From positions 6,456,972-6,520,971 of the forward strand of contig JAQFVV010006199.1 of assembly GCA_028023455.1 (NCBI GenBank): 64,000 nucleotides of DNA. Reading direction: 5' to 3'. Both the position numbers and the translations under genes were made by a program. The stretch comes from Epiperipatus broadwayi (taxonomy: Eukaryota; Onychophora; Udeonychophora; Euonychophora; Peripatidae). Positions 12,867 to 23,489 of the stretch are shown here, piece after piece. The notes below the pieces were generated by a model that searched no databases, had not been told where the DNA came from, and saw only the letters and a program-made list of their open reading frames with translations. Position 1 is the stretch's first letter, and each line of letters begins with the position of its first letter.

Positions 12867-13592
12867 AAAGAATGAATTTTAGTTTAAATTAAAAAGAAAA
12901 TTTATAAATTGTCAGTCATATTTATTGGTGAATTATATTTATAGTACGCCTACTTGTATATAATTATCTAATTAACTGTAATCAGTAGAAGTTAATGATA
13001 AATGCGAAAATAAAGAGAGAAAAAGATAGAAATAAACAAAGACTATTATGTCATTTATATATATGCTGTAAATAAATAAAAAATATTTGTTTTACTTTGT
13101 ATTTAAACTGATTTAATATAAAAAAAGTCATGATGCAGGCAATAATATACCCGTTTGCTATTTCTACAATCTGAGTTTGAATCTGGTTCAAATAAAATTT
13201 GAACAACTTTTCAAGTTCTAATCAGACTTAGTTTTTTTTTTTTTGGAACTAATATAATAGAATTATTTATTGAAATATTGTATATATTTATAGTTTATGA
13301 TAGTAGTCCATAACCTGTAACCCTTTCCACATTGGTTAGAAATTAAGTGTTAACGATATTCTTACCTATACAATAAAATATCGGTGTAAAGTGCTTGGAC
13401 CCTTACCACCTGGAAAATGTAAGCCAGTTGAATAGTGTTTACTATTTCTTTACCTGGAGATTATGTAATGACCTTTGCTCTGCATTGTTATTTAAATCAA
13501 ATTTTATATATGTTAATATGTATAGACAAGCATAGTATTGGATAAAACTTTAAAATGCGAACTGCAGGGGAAAAAAGAATACTGGAACAATC
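12867..13592. other. AT-rich sequence, possible hAT end near 13301
   Basis: No coding remnant seen. At 13301 the sequence TAGTAGTCCATAACCTGT resembles the hAT-type terminus at 17846 (14 of 18 positions). The matching target-site duplication is poor, so this is only a candidate end. Confidence 0.35.
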
Positions 13593-14349
13593 AGTATATA
13601 AAGCTTAGAAAGAGTACAATGGTGGAATAAAAAAAGACTTATCATCCTTGAAATAAATAGATGTTCCATTAAGAAGGCTACCCCTCCCCCCCCCGAACAA
13701 ATGTTAGATTCTTCTTGAGGTAAAAAACCCATTCATAATCATTACTTAATGTTGGAATGGTGTTTAGTCAATTTGTAGCAGAACATTATTTAAAATATAA
13801 TACTAATTAGTTTCTATGATAAGCAATAAGATTTATATTTATAATCAAGAATATTTAATAACATAAAAAGCAAAAAGTTTAGAATATGCTCTCCAAACCT
13901 CATAAACATAAATGAAAAAACAAAGATTCCATTATCCACTACTACATTTGAGCATCCTTAAATGATTTAAATAATTAGAAAAGTATATAAAGCTTAGGAA
14001 GAGTACAATGGTGGAATAAAAAAAGACTTATCATCCTTGAAATAAATAGATGTTCCATTAAGAAGGCTACCCCCCCCCCCGAACAAATGTTAGATTCTTC
14101 TTGAGGTAAAAAACCCATTCATAATCATTACTTAATGTTGGAATGGTATTTAGTCAATTTGTAGCAGAACATTATTTAAAATATAATACTAATTAGTTTC
14201 TATGATAAGCAATAAGATTTATATTTATAATCAAGAATATTTAATAACATAAAAAGCAAAAATTTTAGAATATGCTCTCCAAACCTCATAAACATAAATG
14301 AAAAAACAAAGATTCCATTATCCACTACTACATTTGAGCATCCTTAAAT
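13593..14349. repeat. Tandem duplication, about 389-bp period
   Basis: Unit 1 (13593-13963) and unit 2 (13982-14349) are nearly identical, starting AGTATATAAAGCTTAG and ending GAGCATCCTTAAAT. They differ in the length of an internal poly-C tract and in a few substitutions. Eighteen bases separate them. This is a recent local duplication with no coding content. Confidence 0.9.
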
Positions 14350-15223
14350 ATTTTATGATTTTGCTCCAAAATCAATACAAAAAATAAATAAGTAATGTTT
14401 TGGGGGATGAAAACAATTGATTAAAAATGCATTAGTAACTTATTATTGCTAGGGACAAATATAAACAGTTAATGCTAAGTATGCTATAATATTAATTACA
14501 TGCTGACACACATTAATTAAGACCTAATAGATAAATAAAATAGGATAATTTATATTTACTATTAGAATTTCTATTATTGCACAAGCATTCTAATCAGTAG
14601 TTCAAGTGTGGAGATATTTATGTGTTGTATAGAAGTATGTTATGTCATGATTTTAATAAATGTTATCAAGTTCCTGTTCATAACTTGCACATAGAAAACT
14701 CAAAAGCCATCCCGTATTTGGCTGGTAAAGTATCTAGATATTTAATTACAGAATAAACATGAATGAAAATGTCTTAACCTGATTACCCAGCAATTGATAA
14801 TCTAGAAAGAAATGCTTTCTACTTCACAGATTATCTATATGATGGTAAAATTATTGAAGAGATTGTTGAATTGTAATAAGCTATTTCAAAGGCTGTTATA
14901 TATTTACACACAACATGGTCAATTATATAATTTATTCTATTAAAGATCTCTAACCTGTAATTCATAAATTATAGTATTTAAGCACGGTCTATAAGGTTCA
15001 TTATAAAGTCAGTTATATGTATAACTCTTTGTTCACTTTTTTCTCTGTTTTTCTTTTTCTGGATTTAAAATGGCCATGCATATTTATAAATGACTAATTA
15101 ATGATAATAAGGATATTTATCATAGTCTATAATGATTTATTTTACAATGAGTATTATTAAAGAATATTTTAATACTCATATTTATATATCAGCCATTTGT
15201 AAATGAGTTTGGCTATTCCAAGT
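14350..15223. other. AT-rich sequence without recognisable features
   Basis: Nothing could be supported on either strand. Confidence 0.55.
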
Positions 15224-15730
15224 TCAAAGAAATCTTTTTTTCAGGAAGCCTTTATTATCTCTATTTTTAATTGTCCATTCATTCATATCTTTATAACAAA
15301 AACAATCAATATTACACTTCTTTATAATGTCTTTGAGATGATTTTTACAACTTAAGTAAGTTTTGCTTTTAATCATGAAAAACACACTCTTAAAAAGATT
15401 TGTATTATTTATTAATTTCACATGTCCAACACAATAAAGATGTGATTTTGCAACAAGGTACTCAAATAGTACATTACATCTAGATAGTTGAACAACAAAC
15501 TGATTGATGTTATGATGTTGCCATCATATTTTCGAATATAGAGTATCATAATATACATTTTTTAAATGTTTTTATATTATATCATTAGAGTATCCAAGTC
15601 TCATTCACATTCAGTAAATTAAGTGCAGTAGTTGTTTCATTATGATGAAATATTTTATCTTTTAACTTATTAAAACAGCTGCACATTTTGAAGTCTGTGA
15701 TCTACTTTTTTTTACTCTTTTGATAAATTC
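15224..15730 (-). pseudogene. LINE reverse-transcriptase C-terminal relic
   Basis: The minus strand encodes, across frames, the C-terminal tail of a non-LTR RT ORF. There is a 'NETWIL' block near 15600, equivalent to the CETWT motif after the RT thumb. A 'KSHLYCVGHV' block follows, equivalent to QLRWAGHVxRM. Next come 'FKSVFF' and then 'CKNHLKDIIKKCNID' near 15300, equivalent to KRYKDxLKxxLKxxNI. The order and spacing match this LINE tail. Stops and frameshifts break it. A related tail lies at 47.06-47.25 kb. It directly adjoins the truncated end of the hAT relic, so it probably inserted there. Confidence 0.6.
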
Positions 15731-15779
15731 TGTGTTTATAAAAGGTAATCAACATTTTATTGTTGTTTTTTTTTTTTGG

Positions 15780-17431
15780 TTCCTGTTACTCTTCTTTTAT
15801 TGCTGTCCAGAAATTAACAACATTCAAAAGTTCAATCGGTTTTTCTTTTTTAGAAACTGATAGTTTTCAGCTTGTTGAAAAACAATTCTGTTCAATAGAT
15901 TTAAAATACAGTTGTATTCACTATTTCACATTAGAAAATACTATCTGAATGATACTGTAAGTTTTTTTAAATGCACTATTATCTACTTTTTACTTATTTT
16001 TACAGTTTCACCTCATTCTCAGATAGGAAACTGTGAACTGTCTCAAAATTTTCACATTGATTTTTTTTGATACACGATTCCCAAAAATCCAATTTCTTGA
16101 TTATAGACTCAATTTTGTCAGACTCTTTAAAAATGTTTGTGGAACTGTTCTTTAATTCTAACTTTAGTTTATTTATTTCTAAATAAAAATATCAGATAAG
16201 TATGCAAGCTGTTGAAGCCATTCACTTTCATAATACTTAAAACTCGAAAGGATGGTCTCAAAAAAAAATAAAACTTGGAACTTAATGTCTCAATCCAAAC
16301 AGTCTTTGAGTACTTTTCCTCATGAAAGCCACCCCACTTTTATGTGCAAAAGTAATGTAGTATATTCACTGTTCATCTTTTCACACATCTGGAATTTGTT
16401 GAATTGGTCTTAATATAATTAATAACTGACATATTGATTGAGCATTTTCTTCAATGAGTCTGATATAAGTTTGGATGCTAGGCTTTGTCTGTGAACACAA
16501 CAATTACTCCAATCTATATGGTTAGTGAGTTCTTTGATGTGACTGCATAAACCTGTATAACAATGAGATATAGATTACTCACCATCCATGCAAACACTGT
16601 AGCATTTAGTCCAATCAATTTTTTTTTCACTGAAATAACACTGAATGATATTAAATATGACTTTCTCTTCACATCGTTCAGTGAGAGAATAGCAAAGTAA
16701 AAGATTTTTTTCAGGAACATTGTTATTTTAATATCTTACAATAACATGCAAAACTGACAGATTGCTAACATCAATGCTTTCATCCATCTGCACTGAAAAG
16801 AAGGGAATGGTTTTTATTCTTTCAATTACTGTAGATTCAAGTTTGTCAGATATGTTCTTAATTCTCTGGGAAACTGTGTTGTTTGAGAAGGAAATAGTGT
16901 TAATTTTTTTGACATAGGCTTTACAAAATATACATTGAATCTTTGTTACAAGGAAATATCAATTTTTTAGTGATTGTATGATTTTTACTACTTACAATGT
17001 TTGAGTTGCAATCTCATTGACTTTGTTTGCAGATGAGAAATAAGAAAGATTAGAGCCATTTGATAGTAACATCTTTTTGTTGATAAATTGGATGTTTCAT
17101 CTCTAAATGGTGCATCAATAAAGATGGTTTTATACTGCTGTTAGATAATATCTTTTCATAAACAATGCACAGAGATTTCAGACAGTCCTCATCTCCCATA
17201 AATAAAAATCCATATTTTAAACAATCAGCAAAATATTCTCTTTTATTGATTGGAGCACTGATAGTTTTAAGTTTTTTTAATAATGTTAATTTTATCTCTT
17301 GCAAGAACAGGCCTATTAGTTGCTGCACCTTGATCCTTTGATATTTGTAAATCATTAGCCTGCTTTGAAGTATTTGCAGCTGCTGACTCAGCAGGTTGAA
17401 TTTTAATACTAACTGCAGTTCTCTTATCCAT
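15780..17431 (-). pseudogene. hAT-superfamily transposase relic (ZBED5/SCAND3-like)
   Basis: Decayed DNA transposase on the minus strand. From a start codon at 17431, an N-terminal stretch (MDKRTAVSIKIQ...) leads by a frameshift near 17270 into a BED-type zinc-finger region. There 'KYGFLFMGDEDC' is followed by an 'SIKPSLLMHHLEMKHP' segment at about 17080-17250, and one finger cysteine appears replaced. Further on, 'FFSVQMDESIDVSNLS' (about 16750-16795) is the segment carrying the first catalytic Asp. 'CVHRQSLASKL' (about 16460-16505) and 'FWTAIKEE' (about 15795-15820) follow in family order. The C-terminal dimerisation region is missing, and a LINE fragment sits there. Many stops and frameshifts make it non-functional. 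The family includes domesticated vertebrate genes, but the decay here argues against a host role. Confidence 0.85.
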
Positions 17432-17829
17432 TTTGGGTGCAAAACAATATCAATAGAAAGTCACTCAAATCACTAAATAATAGCTAAGTACTTCAAATTA
17501 AGCATTTATAAAAAATGGACAATCTAGGCTTATTAATATATGCTATTCACTTGACACTCAATTAAAACTAAAATGATGGACTATTTTCAATCACAGTAAA
17601 AGTTTTGGTAAAGAGAGGGAGGACATGTGTAATCATGCAATATAACTAAGGGGTAGGGTGGTTCTAGTGCCTTTCACATAAGTTCTCCATGTAAACCAAA
17701 ACTCTACAATTTTGTTTTTGTATTTTTTAATGCTTTTTTTTTTGGGTATTTTCCACTATTACTTATATTATTTTAAGTATTATAATATATTTATATTATT
17801 TTAACATATTTTCAGGATTACATGTACAA

Positions 17830-17846
17830 CAGGTTGGGAACCACTA
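17830..17846 (-). repeat. Candidate hAT 5' terminal inverted repeat
   Basis: On the minus strand the sequence reads TAGTGGTTCCCAACCTG, very close to the CAGTGGTTCCCAACC-type ends of many hAT elements. It lies about 415 bp upstream of the transposase start, in the correct orientation. An 8-bp duplication would begin at 17847 (GTCTACAA), but its partner was not confidently found. Confidence 0.6.
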
Positions 17847-17999
17847 GTCTACAAAATTACTTTACCCTTTTAAAATCTATTTCAATGATCATTCTAGATT
17901 GAGCTAAACACCATTCTTAGTACTTAGCACCAGTAATTAACAGTACAAAGGAGTTTTATAACTTATTGTTTATGCTTATTTTTTAATCTTTTATTTTTT

Positions 18000-18560
18000 T
18001 CAGTTATTTTCATTGCTTTAATTTTGTTGAGCTTATTCTTATTACATGTCAAATACTATCATATTACCATAAAAACTGATTATAATCTAACATTTTTTTT
18101 CTATATTTATATTTTCTGTAAGAAAATTCTTTTGACTTATATACAAATTGTCTAATAGTTATCTTTTTTTTTTTAGATTAAATATTTTTTCTTCAAAATA
18201 TTTAACAAATAACTCAATATTTTCTGTCAAATATTATTTCAAGATCAATAAAAACAAATTTTAACTTTCTTTTATTTTTCCATATATCTTTTAAAAATAG
18301 TTATTATTCCAGATGCATCTTTTCAAATATCAGCCTGTCTAAACTGTTATAAATATGTCTGGCTATTGTTGAAAGAAAATATATTGGCCACTTTTAAGTG
18401 ATATATCAAGTTATAAATAACTAATTTTACAAATATTTTTATATCTTTCAGTAATTTAATTGTAATGTCACCAATTCCAAGCATTTTGTCAGTTTTCACT
18501 CCCCCTGTAGAATAATTTATTTCCTGTTAACACATATTTAATTCTCTCTATCTCACAATG
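18000..18560 (-). pseudogene. LINE reverse-transcriptase relic (motifs before and including the first catalytic Asp)
   Basis: Minus-strand translation with frameshifts shows a 'YFLSTIARHIYNS' segment near 18330-18370. This is followed at 18224-18262 by 'FVFIDLEIIFDR', equivalent to the FIDLEKAFDR motif with the first catalytic Asp. Between them is a 'KDIWKNKRK' stretch, like the EKxxEKxK of LINE RTs. The palm core with the xxDD box is not found. It is heavily decayed, and the family cannot be set beyond non-LTR RT. Confidence 0.45.
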
Positions 18561-18780
18561 GTAAATTTAATATTAGAATCAAAGCCATTTAGCCTAATAA
18601 AAAGTTTTTAATTTATCTTTATCAACAACAAACAATGATCTACATATCTAACAAATAATTTTAAAAAACCATAAAATTGATTGATAACATTATTCTCTAA
18701 AAATTAATGTAGATAGAATACTCTAAAATTAAAAAATGTTGAGTCATTGGATAAGTAATTTCAAATATAATGCTTGCTTT

Positions 18781-19097
18781 TTAAACCTGAGATTTTACTT
18801 TTAAAGAAAGAATTTTTCCACAATAGTAAATTGTTTCTCATTGCACCTGATCATTTATTTCAAGTGTTGCTTTTTTTTATCCATGCATTTGATGCTTGAT
18901 CACTGACTATGTCTTTTAAAACATTTTTACCAGATTTGGATGGCTCATTCATTTGTTAAAAATGACAACGTTATTCATTGCAGTTTTGTGCTTGCATTTT
19001 AGACCTGAGATTTGACTTGTGAAAAAGATTCTTTTCCACTATAGTGAATTGTTTTAGACTGTATCTGAACATTTGATTTCAAGTGTTGCTTAATTAT
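18781..19097 (+). repeat. Diverged direct duplication, about 217-bp offset
   Basis: 18781-18881 and 19001-19097 share an order of landmarks: CCTGAGATTT-ACTT, TTCCAC-ATAGT-AATTGTTT, and TTTCAAGTGTTGCTT. The copies have diverged by many substitutions. They form the left part of the segment that ends in a poly(A) tract at 20568. Confidence 0.65.
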
Positions 19098-19169
19098 TCA
19101 ACCTTACATTCTATATTAAACGTTTTTTTCTATCTTGAATGCTGAACTATACAAATCTATAATTTTAAC

Positions 19170-20568
19170 ATTTAACTATATGGATTAGTGCTTCTGGTTT
19201 TCATAGGTTATCAGGGTGCTGTAACATGATGGACACTATTCAATATGCAATTTTAATAGATACATTACTCTATGTACATCTTTGATTGCTCTATAGATCT
19301 AGAATTATATTGTGGTATAACACATAATACAAGCATCTGGTTACTACATATACATTAAAGTTCTTGATTTTGGAAAGTAATGATGAATTTTTTGTGCAAG
19401 GCATTGGAAATCCTGGAGATTTGCACTGTGGTTTTAAATTTAGCAATTATTATGACATTGGATTGTTAACAGTTGTACCTCATTGTATGGATTGTGCTTC
19501 TAGTTTTATCATTTGATTTTTACCAATAGTTAAGGACCTCATGGATTAAGTCTTCTAGTTTTTTATGTCTTGAAGCTGAAACATGATGGACAAAACTAAA
19601 GTTCCCAAAGAGTTCAACTGTGATTTGAACATTGGATTGGGGATACTGTGTCACTCTTCTTTGTGGTCTTGAGGACTGAGTCTGTTGCTTGGAGAGCTCA
19701 CGAAGCTTGCTTCCTGTCTTGGAGGGGGGCTGGGATGTGGGTGTATTGGGTCCTAGTATGGGCTTCAGATGAAAGTGTCTGGAACTTTAAAGATTCCTGG
19801 GGCCTGAATTCTGATTCTTCTGGGGGGACTGAGATGTGAAGTGCTATGGGGATTAGTATGGGTTTCATCTTTCTCATCTTCAGGGCAGTGGAGATGATGT
19901 GATGCATTGTGGTTTTAGTCTCTTTGTTCTCTATATGATTCATAGGTTGGTTATTAGACTAAGTGATAATCTGTAGATGGTATATGATATAATGTGAGAT
20001 TTACATTTTTGATTAGTGCTGCAGCATTGCTTGTCTTGTCTGTGAAGATGAGAGAATCTCATGCTTGGGTACTCAGGCCAGAGAGTTCTACTATGGTTTA
20101 AACTTCAAATCGGGGCTGCTGTATCATCTGGATGGCAGGTTCTGGTGCTTGGAAGGTCTCACAAGCCTGGGTTTTGGAGGGAATCTGGATGCAGTGGGGA
20201 TTAGTAAGAGCATTGGATGAGAGAGTCTGAACTTTGGAAATACCCCAAGGCCTAGTTCCTAGTCCTTAGGAGGGGGGCTGGGACATGGGTGCTGCAGGGA
20301 TTAGTACGGGTTTTCACTTTCTCATCTGGATGGTGGGGATGATGTGATTCTTGGTAGCTGTGATCTACCTAGTTGCCATTACCAGAGATTACTTAGTAAA
20401 CTATGAGAGAAGCTATGAATGGCAAGATATATGCATATACAATTCAAGGTTTTTCTGTTCACTCGGTAAATCAAGTTCTGCATTGTAAATCATAGTTTGA
20501 ATCTTGTATATCTCTACATATAACATGTAAATTCAAAGATTAATAAATCATATTTTGAAAAAAAAAAA
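19170..20568 (+). mobile_element. G-rich, internally repeated segment ending in poly(A) signal and tail
   Basis: This stretch is clearly less AT-rich than its surroundings. It carries two diverged units, about 19640-19915 and 20115-20360. Both include a 'CTTGGA-GG-CTCAC-AAGC' block, a 'GGAGGGGGGCTGGGA' block, a 'GGGATTAGTA-GGGTTT' block and 'GATGATGTGAT'. Smaller repeats with 'ATGGATT-GTGCTTCT' occur at 19184, 19487 and 19541. It ends with AATAAA at 20542-20547 and an A-tract at 20558-20568, then AT-rich DNA resumes. The plus-strand tail suggests a retroposed RNA, for example a LINE 3' UTR or a processed non-coding transcript. No reading frame of substance was recognised, and the 5' end is undefined. 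Confidence 0.5.
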
Positions 20569-21079
20569 GTATAAGGTCCTCTGCATATAATACATTTTTT
20601 TTTAAAGATCAGTATTATTAATCAGTTTATTGTTGTTTGAAGTTAATTTGTTATAGTTGATTGTTTGTAATTGATAAAAATAAATTGAAGAATTTTTTTT
20701 AATTGGATTTAATAACATTAATTGTAATAATAAATTTATTACTGAGGCTGATATTTTGGATTTCAATAAATTAAAGTTTTTAAATTTAATTTTTATGAAA
20801 GATATAAATTTAAAAAATATGATTAGTTTTGAAAGTTATACTTTGATTTTAAAAAATAATTTAATAATGATTATTTATATTGGTCTAGATTGCTCTCATA
20901 AGTTTATTAAAGTATTTAATAATTATACATTTTGATTTAAAAGCTGTGATTACAATAATGATAACTTTTTTTTTCTTTGCTCTTTTAATCATCAACTTAT
21001 AAATTCATTAATAAAAATAGTTATTTGTTAGGATACTTGGAAGAAAGGCCATGATTTGAATTCATTACTGAATAATTCT

Positions 21080-21262
21080 AAATAGTGTATAATGATAAAA
21101 GCATTCCAGAAATAGTTTATAAAATTTTATACAGCTGTCTTGAAATATATATAGGTGAGAGTATTTAGTTTTTATGAAAGTTTTAAAAGTAGAATTAAAA
21201 CTAGACATCTTATACATTCAAGATCTAATACTGATTACAAAATATTGTTTGATGATGCAAAC
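21080..21262 (+). pseudogene. Possible Penelope-like GIY-YIG fragment
   Basis: A plus-strand frame at about 21098-21170 reads 'SIPEIVYKILYSCLEIYIGES'-like sequence. This resembles the start of the GIY-YIG endonuclease of Penelope-like elements (VYKIPCxxCxxxYIGET). After a frameshift, 'SRIKTRHLIHSRSN' follows, where these elements have xxRxxEH. The fragment is short and decayed, and upstream RT was not recognised. A second Penelope-like relic lies at 54.2-54.5 kb. Confidence 0.4.
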
Positions 21263-21871
21263 GTTTTTCTTTAACATAATTAATTAAAAAGAATGATCAA
21301 AGATGGTCTTTTGATTAATCATTTTGGATTTAATACAATCAATCTAATGAGAACTTCTTTTAATTGTTAAGGCTGATTGGTATTTGTAATGAAGTGTGGA
21401 AAATTGCATATATATATATATATGATTTTGTTAATAGTTTTCACTTAAGAAGTAAAAAGCATGGTTGAGAAGAAAATTTTGTAAAAAAAATTTAAATTTT
21501 ACTATTATTTTTATTGTTATATATGTGTTATATGTATGCACTACAACTACATATATAGTACATCATAAATTTAATAGTGAGTAAATTTTCTGCTAAATTC
21601 TTGATGTTTGTTTCAATAATTTATTTAATATTGTTGTATAATATCTGATAAATCTGCAGAACCAGTTGCCTGTACCAAACTTGTTTGTAGCCTCATACAT
21701 AATAAAAAATGACACATAAATTTTTTTTGTCATAATCTTTTAAATTTCATCAGTTATGTGTATTTGTATCTAAAGTGAAGATACGTGTATTAAAATACAC
21801 TGATGTATATTATCGAATATTTGAAATGGAAAAAAAAAAAAAGATTGATTGTTATTACTGTTTATTAATTT

Positions 21872-22355
21872 GATATTTGATAATGAAATTAGTGGACACG
21901 ATCAAATCAATGACTTTTTTATTATTAACAGATTTTCTTATTGCTGTATTTATTTCAAACTTTTTTTTTTTGCAAATATTTTTATTTTATTTATGGAAGA
22001 TGAAAATATATAGGCAGGATTTAAGTAATGAAGATATTTGATAATGAAATTAGTGGACACGATCAAATCAATGACTTTTTTATTATTAACAGATTTTCTT
22101 ATTGCTGTATTTATTTCAAACTTTTTTTTTTTTGCAAATATTTTTATTTTATTTATGGAAGATGAAAATATATAGGCAGGATTTAAGTAATGAAGATATT
22201 TGATAATGAAATTAGTGGACACGATCAAATCAATGACTTTTTTATTATTAACAGATTTTCTTATTGCTGTATTTATTTCAAACTTTTTTTTTTTGCAAAT
22301 ATTTTTATTTTATTTATGGAAAATGAAAATATATAGGCAGGATTTAAGTAATGAA
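21872..22355. repeat. Three tandem copies of a 161-162 bp unit
   Basis: Units start at 21872, 22033 and 22195, each beginning GATATTTGATAATGAAATTA and ending TTTAAGTAATGAA. They are nearly identical apart from poly-T length and single substitutions. This is a recent minisatellite-like expansion. Reading frames that cross it on either strand are repeats of the unit and not a gene. Confidence 0.95.
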
Positions 22356-23427
22356 GAGATATCTAAAAACTATTATTTAAGTTACTGAGTTTTAATTATT
22401 AGAATTTTATAATCAAATTATAAAGCTAATTAACTATGGTGTATAATATCCTTTTAGTTAAATGTGTGTGTACATATATAATTGAAAATGAAATTCATAG
22501 CTGAGAGAATAAGCATTGATATCAGTGAAAAAGTTAAAAAGTTGAAATGTAGTTGGTCTGAAAAAATGACAATTTATGATGAATTGAAGTATTTAAAGAT
22601 TGTAAAAAACTTATAAAGAAAACATATACAAGATAAATTGAATGGATGAAATAATAAAGTTGTGATGTGGAAAAGAGAAACCATGGATTAGAAAAACTGG
22701 ATTAAAAGATTGAAATAAACTTCATTCCTTAATTAAGTGATTGTTAATGGTTGAAAATTATTATGATGATATGTTAAGAAATTTGTTGGAAAACATTAGA
22801 TCTTACAAAGTGAAGCTATTTAATTTATTTTGTAAACATTGTCTTTTAAATATATCCATATATAGAATAGTACTGGTTATTATTAAACTCAAATTTTTAT
22901 GTATATGACATCCTGTAATATAGTTAGTTCTAAGTGCAATAGCCTGTCATATATAAGATTTGGAATCCATACTTTTCATCTTTATGCACTTTGTATTTTA
23001 CAAGCATGTAATTAATCTTAAACAATTGCTTGAAGAAAATATTAAAACCTTTCATCCTTATAATGTCACAGTAATTATTCATATTCTCGCAAGAATGAGG
23101 ATTGTTTGCTGCTCTGTAAATTTTGATAACAAAAAATACAGTGTTATTAAAATAAAAAATAAATTGTGGTATAATATATATCTATATACTCTAAAATATT
23201 TACCTAGAAATACTACGAGCAAAATTTGGCAGAAGAATATTTTTCTTAGTAGTATCTTAGAATGATATGAAGCATATAAATTATATCTTCACCTACAAAA
23301 AACTGAATCATTTCTCATCTGCCCTCAAACATTAGTCATAGTGATTATGTTTTCGTAAATTATATATCATATGCCATATAAATTAATTTTTTTCTTCTCC
23401 TATAATATGTTAATACCTGTGTATAAT
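22356..23427. other. AT-rich sequence without supported genes
   Basis: A 101-codon open frame at 22960-23265 on the plus strand has no recognisable domain and AT-driven composition. I do not call it a gene. Confidence 0.5.
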
Positions 23428-23438
23428 TTACTATTAAT
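23428..23438. repeat. Target-site duplication of the RTE LINE, left copy
   Basis: TTACTATTAAT, identical to 27665-27675. The pair brackets the LINE exactly at its 3' and 5' ends. Confidence 0.8.
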
Positions 23439-23489
23439 CAATAGTAGTCTGTCCATTAGACAGGTCTAAAGAGTAGTCACTACATCAGT

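Noticed and set aside
21950-22388. 92-codon minus-strand and 62-codon plus-strand frames
   Set aside because: They are produced by the three-fold 161-bp tandem repeat. The minus-strand product is an internal repeat of itself.
22960-23265. 101-codon plus-strand open frame
   Set aside because: No recognisable domain, AT-driven residue use and no supporting context.
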